Translations under genes and position numbers: made by a program
Source of the DNA: Candidatus Bipolaricaulota bacterium
Lineage (GTDB): Bacteria > Bipolaricaulota > Bipolaricaulia > RBG-16-55-9 > DRXL01
Length of the DNA stretch: 9,315 nt
Reading direction: 5' to 3'
NCBI GenBank assembly: GCA_023512665.1
Contig: JAILZC010000020.1
Location: 1-9,315, forward strand
In this document: positions 1-5,001 of the stretch, piece by piece
Numbering within the stretch: the first letter of the stretch is position 1
Layout: each line of letters starts with the position of its first letter
Notes under the pieces: generated by a model
Database searches by the model: none
What the model saw: only the letters and a program-made list of their open reading frames with translations
Told to the model about the DNA's origin: nothing

Positions 1-273
1 GCGGTCCTGCCAGTCATTCAAGACGTAGACCGTCGCTGCAATCAGGCTGAAGGAGATGAACGCCCACAGGGCGGCCTCTACACGCGCGGGGGAACGGAGC
101 CCGCCGGAAAAGATCAACGCCGCGAAGATGAAGGTGTTCTTGATCCAATCCGGGAAGCGCAGGAGCCGGCAAAAGGCCCACGCCCGTTCGACGACGGCGC
201 TGGCTCGCTGCGGCGGAGCGACGGCGAGCGTACAATTGACGGCTCGGAGTTCGGCTTGGTCAGGGGTCGCCAT
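1..273 (-). CDS. UbiA-family prenyltransferase, 5' part (decaprenyl-phosphate phosphoribosyltransferase-like)
   Basis: The first 91 codons of a minus-strand gene run off the left edge of the window. Residues 37-46 (LLRFPDWIKN) lead into a hydrophobic segment at about 47-59. A second hydrophobic segment at about 69-85 ends in VLNDWQDR, the start of the NDxxDxxxD aspartate-rich motif that binds Mg-diphosphate in UbiA-superfamily membrane transferases. The order R-x-x-x-W-x-KN, helix, A-x-Y-x-x-ND resembles the branch that transfers phosphoribose to decaprenyl phosphate, but catalytic loop 2 and the C-terminus are outside the window, so the substrate is uncertain. The first 30 residues are a poorly conserved, probably cytosolic tail. 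The ATG at 271-273 is preceded by GGAG (complement of 282-285) at 8 nt spacing. The gene lies 77 nt downstream of the isocitrate dehydrogenase gene on the same strand and may be cotranscribed with it. Confidence 0.72.
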   Translation of the reverse strand, partial: MATPDQAELRAVNCTLAVAPPQRASAVVERAWAFCRLLRFPDWIKNTFIFAALIFSGGLRSPARVEAALWAFISFSLIAATVYVLNDWQDR

Positions 274-281
274 GAACAGAA

Positions 282-301
282 CTCCGCAATGAGAAATGCG
301 G
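282..301 (-). promoter_or_regulatory. Small hairpin overlapping the ribosome binding site of the UbiA-family gene
   Basis: CCGCA (284-288) and TGCGG (297-301) can pair around an 8-nt loop. On the minus strand the stem takes up the GG of the GGAG Shine-Dalgarno sequence (282-285) ahead of the ATG at 273. A TTGACA hexamer lies just upstream (complement of 306-311), but no matching -10 box follows it. The stem is only 5 bp, so this may be chance. Confidence 0.15.
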
Positions 302-350
302 TCGCTGTCAAGAGAGTGCGCTTGTGGCGGTGTTTTTCTCGCAGCGAGCG

Positions 351-1358
351 CTACGCCAGCCGGTCGATGACAGCGTCGGTGAATTCGCGTGTCGATGCCT
401 GACCGCCGACGTCCCGCGTCAGGTGCTTGCCCTCGGCGTAGACGTCTTCAATGGCGCGCTGGAGGCGCCGGGCCGCCGCTTCCTCGCCCAGATGGAGCAA
501 CATCAGCGCGGCCGACTGCATCAGGGCGGTCGGGTTGGCGACGCCTTTGCCGGCAATGTCCGGGGCGCTGCCGTGCACCGCCTCGAAGACGGCGTGCTCG
601 TCGCCCATGTTGGCCCCCGGCACCAGGCCGAGCCCCACGACCAGCCCGGCGGCCAGGTCCGAGATGATGTCGCCATAGAGGTTCGGCATCAGCAGGATGT
701 CGAACTCCTCGGGGCGCATCACCAGTTGCATCGACGCGTTATCGACGATCAGCTCGTTGTACTCGATCTCGGGGAACTTCGCCGCCACTTCGCGGCAGCA
801 GCGCAGAAACAGGCCGTCGCCGAGTTTCATGATGTTGGCTTTGTGAATCGCCGTGACCTTTTTGCGGCCCACGCGCCGCGCGAAATGGAAGGCGTATTCG
901 GCGATGCGCACCGAGGCCTTCCGCGTGATCACCTTAAGGCTGGTGACCACTCCGGGGACGACTTCGTGCTCGAGGCCCGAGTAAAGGTCCTCGGTGTTTT
1001 CGCGAAAAATGATCAGATCGATCGGCGTGTCCTCGTAGCGGGTCTTCAGGCCGCGAAAGGTCTTCACCGGGCGGACGTTGGCGTACAGGTCGAACCGCTT
1101 GCGAAGGGCGACATTCAGGCTCTGAAAGCCGCTCGCCACGGGCGTCGTGACCGGGCCCTTCAACCCCACCATCGTGCGGCTCAAGGACTCGAGCACAGGC
1201 TCGGGGATGGCGCCCCCGCTCTGGAGGATCAATTCCTGGTTCAGCTCGGCCCGCTCCCACACGATGGGAACGCCGGTGGCCTCGAGCACCCGGACCGTCG
1301 CCTCGGCCACCTCCGGGCCGATGCCGTCGCCGGGGATCAGCGTGACAGAATGCGGCAT
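351..1358 (-). CDS. NAD-dependent isocitrate dehydrogenase (isocitrate/isopropylmalate dehydrogenase family)
   Basis: The 335-residue product is the usual length for the short bacterial and mitochondrial-type NAD enzymes, which oxidatively decarboxylate isocitrate to 2-oxoglutarate in the TCA cycle. The N-terminus has LIPGDGIGPEV (7-17). Substrate-site residues are R86 and R96 (ALRKRFDLYANVRP), R119 in FRENTEDLYSG, catalytic Y126 and K173 (IHKANIMK). Metal ligands are D206 (VDNASMQ), D230 and D234 (YGDIISD). The cofactor loop HGSAPDIAGKG (262-272) has Asp267-Ile268 where NADP enzymes such as E. coli Icd have Lys-Tyr, which indicates NAD use. The RENTEDLYSGLEH string argues against isopropylmalate dehydrogenase; homoisocitrate dehydrogenase is a remaining alternative. 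The ATG at 1356-1358 has a purine-rich leader and no strong Shine-Dalgarno. Codons are strongly G/C-ending and I found no TTA. It is divergent from purH across 45 nt. Confidence 0.87.
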   Translation of the reverse strand: MPHSVTLIPGDGIGPEVAEATVRVLEATGVPIVWERAELNQELILQSGGAIPEPVLESLSRTMVGLKGPVTTPVASGFQSLNVALRKRFDLYANVRPVKTFRGLKTRYEDTPIDLIIFRENTEDLYSGLEHEVVPGVVTSLKVITRKASVRIAEYAFHFARRVGRKKVTAIHKANIMKLGDGLFLRCCREVAAKFPEIEYNELIVDNASMQLVMRPEEFDILLMPNLYGDIISDLAAGLVVGLGLVPGANMGDEHAVFEAVHGSAPDIAGKGVANPTALMQSAALMLLHLGEEAAARRLQRAIEDVYAEGKHLTRDVGGQASTREFTDAVIDRLA

Positions 1359-1403
1359 GCTTTCTCATTCTCGCCGATCCGGCGCCCGCTAGAATGGAGA
1401 CTC
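1359..1403. promoter_or_regulatory. Short divergent intergenic region between isocitrate dehydrogenase and purH
   Basis: Only 45 nt separate the two divergent start codons, so any promoters must overlap the coding regions. A TAGAAT box (1390-1395) faces purH but sits 8 nt from its ATG and has no convincing -35 element. GGAG (1396-1399) is the likely purH Shine-Dalgarno, with a rather short 4-nt spacing. I see no operator-like palindrome. Confidence 0.25.
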
Positions 1404-3065
1404 ATGGCCGAGATCAAGCGCGCGCTCATCAGTGTGACGGACAAGACCGGAGTGGCCGATTTTGCCGCCGAGCTGGCCGGCCTCGGCGTGGAAATCCTCT
1501 CGACGGGCGGCACCGCGCGCCTGCTGCGCGAGCGCGGTCTGGCGGTCAAAGACGTCTCCGAGGTCACCGGTTTCCCCGAAATGCTCGACGGGCGCGTCAA
1601 AACGATCCACCCGCGGATCGCCGCCGGCGTGCTCGCCGTCCGCGCCAAGCCGGAGCACATGGCGGCTGTCGAAGCGCACCAGATCCCGCTGATCGATATG
1701 GTGGTGGTGAACCTGTACGCCTTCGAGCAGGTCGCCGCGCGGCCCGACGCCACCGCCGAAGAGCTGATCGAGAACATTGACATCGGCGGGCCGACGCTGA
1801 TCCGGGCCGCCGCCAAGAACTATCAGGACGTGGCCGTCATCGTTTCGCCGAGCGATTACCCGGCGGTCATCGCCGAGCTCAAGGCTCAGGGCGGACTCTC
1901 GCCGGCCACGCGCTGGGAGCTGGCCAAGAAAGCATTCGCGCTCACCGCCGACTACGACGCTGCCATCAGCGCCCGCCTGGCGAGCCTCACCGTCGAAGAC
2001 GGGCGCTTCACCGACCGGCCGGAAACGCTGCCTCCGGTCCTCCGGCTGCGCGTGCCGCGCCGGCTGAGCCTTCGCTACGGGGAAAACCCGCACCAGCAGG
2101 CGGCGCTATACGCTTCCGGAAGCGAGGGCGTGGCCGGCGCCGAGCAACTCCAGGGCAAGGAACTCTCTTTTAACAACCTGGTCGATCTCGATGCGGCCTG
2201 GCAGCTCATTGGCGAGTTCTCGGCGCCCGCGGCCGCCATCATCAAGCACACCAACCCGTGCGGCTGCGCCGAAAGCGAGCGCCTCGCCGACGCCTACCGC
2301 CGGGCCTTTGAAGCCGATCCGGTTTCGGCGTTCGGCGGCGTGCTCGCCTTCAACCGCCCGCTCGATGAGGAAACGGCCGCCGAAGTCGCCAAGACCTTCA
2401 TCGAGGCGATCGCCGCCCCCGATTATTCGTCCGAAGCGCTCGAAGTGCTGTCCCGAAAAAAGAACCTGCGCCTGGTGAAGATTGTCCGGCCGGCCGCCGA
2501 CCAGCTCGTGCTCAAATCGATCAGTGGAGGATTGCTGGCGCAGACGCCGGACGTGGCGCGCTTTGACCGCGCGCGCGCCCAAGTGAAGACCCAGCGCCGG
2601 CCCACCGAGCGCGAATGGCAGGCGCTCGAATTCGGCTGGAAGGTCGTCAAACACGTCAAATCGAACGCCATCGTCTACGCCGACGAGGCGTTCATCCCCG
2701 TGAGCATGGACTATTTAGCACTCGTGGGCGTCAAGCAGATCTTAGAGAACCTCAAGATGGTCCGCGAGATCTTAGAACACCCCATCGAGGTGTCGCTCGT
2801 CATCCCGACGTTCTACGATGGGCGCAACCGCAAGAGCCGCGAGGTCTTAGAGAGATTAGAACTGCACTTTGGTGCCAAAGTCACTGAGCCCATCCGCGCC
2901 AATGTGCGCCTGGCCGAAGCCGCAAGCCACCATCAGACTATTTTTGAGTACGACCCCAGCTCGCACGGAGCCAGAGACTATAAAAATCTAGCGGAGCGCG
3001 TGCTCAGCGAAGCGCCGAGCACCAATGGCCATCACGCTCAGCAAGTGCAGGTGATCGCCCGATGA
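1404..3065 (+). CDS. purH: Chimeric frame: PurH (IMP cyclohydrolase / AICAR formyltransferase) lacking its C-terminus, fused in frame to a ParA C-terminus
   Basis: Residues 1 to about 190 form the MGS-like IMP cyclohydrolase domain (RALISVTDKTG, STGGTARLL, TGFPEMLDGRVKTIHP, NIDIGGPTLIRAAAKN). Residues about 195-426 form most of the AICAR formyltransferase domain, including LRYGENPHQQAALY, SFNNLVDLDAA, the catalytic Lys-His pair of KHTNPCG (281-287), DPVSAFGG and WKVVKHVKSNAIVYA (412-426). PurH makes IMP in the last two steps of purine synthesis. A normal PurH would continue into a GIGAGQMSR-type motif and about 100 more residues. Here residues 427-553 are instead ParA-like, so the formyltransferase half should be inactive as written. 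I chose the ATG at 1404 because similarity begins there; the frame is open upstream to 324, but that part is antisense to isocitrate dehydrogenase. The chimera is more likely a sequence join than a working fusion. Confidence 0.88.
   Translation: MAEIKRALISVTDKTGVADFAAELAGLGVEILSTGGTARLLRERGLAVKDVSEVTGFPEMLDGRVKTIHPRIAAGVLAVRAKPEHMAAVEAHQIPLIDMVVVNLYAFEQVAARPDATAEELIENIDIGGPTLIRAAAKNYQDVAVIVSPSDYPAVIAELKAQGGLSPATRWELAKKAFALTADYDAAISARLASLTVEDGRFTDRPETLPPVLRLRVPRRLSLRYGENPHQQAALYASGSEGVAGAEQLQGKELSFNNLVDLDAAWQLIGEFSAPAAAIIKHTNPCGCAESERLADAYRRAFEADPVSAFGGVLAFNRPLDEETAAEVAKTFIEAIAAPDYSSEALEVLSRKKNLRLVKIVRPAADQLVLKSISGGLLAQTPDVARFDRARAQVKTQRRPTEREWQALEFGWKVVKHVKSNAIVYADEAFIPVSMDYLALVGVKQILENLKMVREILEHPIEVSLVIPTFYDGRNRKSREVLERLELHFGAKVTEPIRANVRLAEAASHHQTIFEYDPSSHGARDYKNLAERVLSEAPSTNGHHAQQVQVIAR
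2682..3065 (+). pseudogene. C-terminal fragment of a ParA/Soj-type partition ATPase (N-terminus missing)
   Basis: Residues 427-553 of the frame starting at 1404 read as the last third of a ParA/Soj/MinD-type Walker ATPase. The recognisable strings are DEAFIPVSMDYLALVGVKQ, VIPTFYDGRNRKSREVLE (the T-x-x-D-x-R-x-x-x-S-x-E segment), VTEPIRANVRLAEAASHHQ and FEYDPSSHGARDYKNLAE. These match the end of family members that segregate chromosomes or plasmids by an ATP-driven gradient on DNA. The deviant Walker A lysines and Walker B, which should lie upstream, are absent because PurH sequence occupies that place. Five of the 127 codons after the switch are TTA Leu, against none in the 426 PurH codons before it. 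The stop overlaps the start of the following RHH gene (ATGA), the arrangement expected of a native parA and its partner gene. The true gene would begin on DNA not present here. Confidence 0.8.
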
Positions 3066-3319
3066 AGCCGCGTCGCTCTATCGCCCACGACCCGCTCGCC
3101 GAGAGCGAGATCATGAAAGATTTTTATAAGCCCACGTCAAAAGATTCTCAAGAGTCCGCACCGGGGCTGGTGAAAGCGACGTTCTACTTGACCCCAGATG
3201 ATATTATCGCACTGGAGGAGTTGCAGCTTGCGATCCGCAAGCGCACCGGGCGCAAAGCCAACAAATCCGAACTCATGCGCGAGGCCATTGCGCTCCTGGT
3301 GAAGGAGTACTCCAAATGA
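3062..3319 (+). CDS. Ribbon-helix-helix DNA-binding protein, likely partner of the upstream ParA
   Basis: This 85-residue protein has a polar, probably disordered N-terminal tail (1 to about 36, opening MKPRRS). A ribbon-helix-helix unit follows: strand VKATFYLT (about 37-44), helix A from about 45 to 65 (DDIIALEELQLAIRKRTGRK) and helix B led by NKSELMREAIALLVKEY. Such proteins bind operator or centromere repeats as dimers. The start overlaps the ParA stop by ATGA and has AGGTG about 9 nt upstream, so the two are translationally coupled. By analogy with small plasmid pairs such as ParA-ParG, it may be the centromere-binding partner, with the basic tail stimulating the ATPase; that role is inference. 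A CopG-type autoregulator or antitoxin is an alternative, but no toxin gene is adjacent. ATG at 3113 (MKDFYKP) is a possible internal start. Confidence 0.7.
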   Translation: MKPRRSIAHDPLAESEIMKDFYKPTSKDSQESAPGLVKATFYLTPDDIIALEELQLAIRKRTGRKANKSELMREAIALLVKEYSK

Positions 3320-3343
3320 TATGATGGGCGTGGGAGATGCTCT

Positions 3344-4333
3344 ATGCTCGCCCTGCCCGACATCGAGCAGATCACGCTGGAGCTTGTCGCCCAGATTCCC
3401 AAGGGCAGAGTCGCGACGTTTCGTGAGATCGCTCTTGCGCTTGGCGATCCCATCGCTGCGCGCGCCGTGGGCTCGATCCTCGCGCAGCACAAAAGAGACT
3501 GCCCCAGCCATCGCGTCGTGAGCTTCGATGGCACAGTCACAGAAGAACAAGCTCAGCTCCTCCAAGCTGAGGGCGTCCCCGTCAAGGGCGGCCGCGTGCT
3601 CTCGCTGACGCAATTGCTCTTCCGCGATTTTCGCGGCGAGAGACCTCTCCAAAAGCTCCAAGAGATCCAAAACGCCATCCGAGCGCAGATGCACCTCGCC
3701 TCCGATAGAACCGACTATCATACCGTGGGCGGGGTGGATCTCTCGTACATGGGAGCCCAAGGCGTCGTCGCCTATGTGCGCTTGGAGCTATCCAGCTTAA
3801 CTCTTCTAGATACGCACACTCTTGCCCAGGAGGTGCGGTTTCCCTATATTCCGAGCTACTTAGCATTCCGCGAGCTGCCGGTGATGCTCGCCCTGCTGCA
3901 CACGCTCAAGGAGCAGAACGCTCTGGCTGATATCACTTTTGTCGATGGCACGGGGACGCTCCATCACCGCCAAGCGGGCATTGCTTCTCAGTTGGGCGTG
4001 ATGCTCGACATCCCCACGATCGGGATCACGAAATCGCTCTTGCACGGTAAGCCTGAGAAAGATCTCCAAACTGTAGCACCCGGCGAGATCTGCTACATTC
4101 GCATTGAGGGGCAGCGAGCCGGGGCTGCGATCAAACCCTCAGATTCGTCTGAGCCGTTCTTCGTCTCGCCGGGGCATCGTGTGGACTTAGAGACCGCGAT
4201 TGAGTTAGCCAGGCTGACACTGAAAGATCTCTTACCAGAGCCGATTCAGCGCGCTCACGACGCGAGTCGCCGCGTCGCCCAGGCGCTGAAACATCCCAAA
4301 AGCCCTCAACGAGGGCTGTTCGACAAGATGTGA
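3344..4333 (+). CDS. Fusion of alkyltransferase-like (MGMT-type) domain and endonuclease V
   Basis: Residues 1 to about 80 match the DNA-binding half of O6-alkylguanine-DNA alkyltransferases: IPKGRVATFREIALALG, then AARAVG with the base-flipping Arg40, then CPSHRVV (53-59). The alkyl-acceptor Cys of PCHRV is Ser55 here, and the GxY substrate loop after it is absent, so it should read lesions rather than repair them. Residues about 105-300 are endonuclease V, which nicks DNA or RNA 3' of inosine. Its catalytic set appears complete: D132 (GGVDLSY), Y168 (PYIP), E177 (FRE), D201 (FVDGTG), H207 and K230 (IGITKS). The usual VDGHG is VDGTG. The ATG at 3344 has GGGAG upstream with 9 nt spacing. It follows the RHH gene by 24 nt. 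An endonuclease V-alkyltransferase fusion is known from Ferroplasma acidarmanus, but that protein has alkyltransferase activity. Confidence 0.88.
   Translation: MLALPDIEQITLELVAQIPKGRVATFREIALALGDPIAARAVGSILAQHKRDCPSHRVVSFDGTVTEEQAQLLQAEGVPVKGGRVLSLTQLLFRDFRGERPLQKLQEIQNAIRAQMHLASDRTDYHTVGGVDLSYMGAQGVVAYVRLELSSLTLLDTHTLAQEVRFPYIPSYLAFRELPVMLALLHTLKEQNALADITFVDGTGTLHHRQAGIASQLGVMLDIPTIGITKSLLHGKPEKDLQTVAPGEICYIRIEGQRAGAAIKPSDSSEPFFVSPGHRVDLETAIELARLTLKDLLPEPIQRAHDASRRVAQALKHPKSPQRGLFDKM
4301..4317 (+). terminator. Perfect 7-bp GC-rich hairpin at the 3' end of the ATL-EndoV gene
   Basis: AGCCCTC (4301-4307), loop AAC and GAGGGCT (4311-4317) form a strong stem inside the last codons of the preceding gene, directly before a promoter-like sequence. 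There is no T-tract after it, so classical intrinsic termination is doubtful; it may protect the mRNA 3' end or be fortuitous. Confidence 0.3.
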
Positions 4334-4348
4334 TTTAGGTCGTACAAT
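4319..4348 (+). promoter_or_regulatory. Putative sigma70-type promoter for the HD-domain gene
   Basis: TTCGAC (4319-4324), an 18-nt spacer and TACAAT (4343-4348) lie between the hairpin and the HD gene. The predicted transcript start near 4355 would leave a leader of about 27 nt containing GAGGGG (4370-4375). Confidence 0.4.
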
Positions 4349-4381
4349 ACCATCCAACGCTCTCACAGCGAGGGGATGATT

Positions 4382-4948
4382 ATGACGCGCTCAGAAGCAC
4401 TCGCACTCGTCCAAGAGTACACGAAGAATCAGAATCTCATCAAGCACATGCTCGCGGTCGAGGCCGCCATGCGGGCCTATGCGCGAAAATTCGGGCAGGA
4501 CGAAGAGGGCTGGGGCCTGGCGGGCCTGCTCCACGACTTCGACTACGAAAAATATCCCAACAACGAGCATCATCCCACCCAAGAGCACCCGTCGGTCGGC
4601 GTGGGGATTCTGCGTGAACGCGGCGTCTCGGAAGAGATTTGCCAAGCGATCTTGGGACACGCCTCGTACACCGGCGTCCCGCGCACGTCGCTTATGGCCA
4701 AGGCCCTCTTCGCCTGCGATGAGCTCACCGGGCTGATCGTCGCGACGGCGCTCGTGCGCCCTAGCAAGAGCTTAGCTGAAGTGACCGTCGAGGCCGTCAA
4801 GAAGAAATGGAAGGACAAGGCGTTCGCGCGCGGGGTCAACCGCGAAGAGATCGAGCAGGGTGCGCGGGAACTGGGCGTCCCCCTCGACGAGCATATAGAC
4901 TTCGTGATCCGAGCGATGCAGGGGATCGCTCCGCAATTAGGGCTGTAG
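4382..4948 (+). CDS. HD-domain metal-dependent phosphohydrolase
   Basis: The product is a soluble protein of 188 residues. Numbering from the alternative ATG at 4376, it has the ordered ligands of the HD superfamily: H24 (LIKHMLAVE), the HD pair H53-D54 (AGLLHDFDYEKYP), H95 (AILGHAS) and D115 (ACDELTGL). HD enzymes hydrolyse phosphate esters, often nucleotides or cyclic dinucleotides, using one or two metal ions; the substrate cannot be read from the sequence. I prefer the ATG at 4382 because AGGGG ends 6 nt before it, whereas the ATG at 4376 touches the Shine-Dalgarno sequence. The C-terminal third is helical and charged (EVTVEAVKKKWKDKAF) with no second domain. It has its own promoter-like element and sits between a deoxyinosine-repair gene and dnaB. 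A role in nucleotide metabolism is possible but unproven. Confidence 0.8.
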   Translation: MTRSEALALVQEYTKNQNLIKHMLAVEAAMRAYARKFGQDEEGWGLAGLLHDFDYEKYPNNEHHPTQEHPSVGVGILRERGVSEEICQAILGHASYTGVPRTSLMAKALFACDELTGLIVATALVRPSKSLAEVTVEAVKKKWKDKAFARGVNREEIEQGARELGVPLDEHIDFVIRAMQGIAPQLGL

Positions 4949-4974
4949 TGTTCGTGGTGCGGTGAGGACAGGCG

Positions 4975-4983
4975 TGCTATAAT
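4975..4983 (+). promoter_or_regulatory. Extended -10 promoter element for dnaB
   Basis: TGCTATAAT is a perfect extended -10 (TGn plus TATAAT at 4978-4983). The -35 region is poor (TGGTGC at 4955-4960), as extended -10 promoters allow. Transcription would start near 4990, leaving about 12 nt before the GTG start at 5002. That leader begins with GGTGA (4990-4994), a partial anti-SD match spaced 7 nt from the GTG. This box also supports a dnaB start at or after 5002. Confidence 0.55.
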
Positions 4984-5001
4984 CGTTTTGGTGAATCTCC
5001 T

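Noticed and set aside
324..1403. Long open frame upstream of the purH ATG that would give a 913-residue protein
   Set aside because: It is antisense to the well-supported isocitrate dehydrogenase gene and its translation resembles no family. High GC produces such open frames.
1389..2654. Minus-strand open frames across purH (1389-2093 and 2106-2654)
   Set aside because: They mirror the GC-rich plus-strand PurH codons. PurH motifs are clear on the plus strand.
1404..3065. A genuine bifunctional PurH-ParA fusion as a new system
   Set aside because: The AICAR formyltransferase lacks its last ~100 residues and ParA lacks its ATP-binding region, so neither half would work. The codon change at the exact join favours a chimera.
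3297..3325. TGGTGA-17-TATGAT as a promoter for the ATL-EndoV gene
   Set aside because: The -35 is poor and the -10 overlaps the RHH stop region. The 24-nt gap fits cotranscription equally well.
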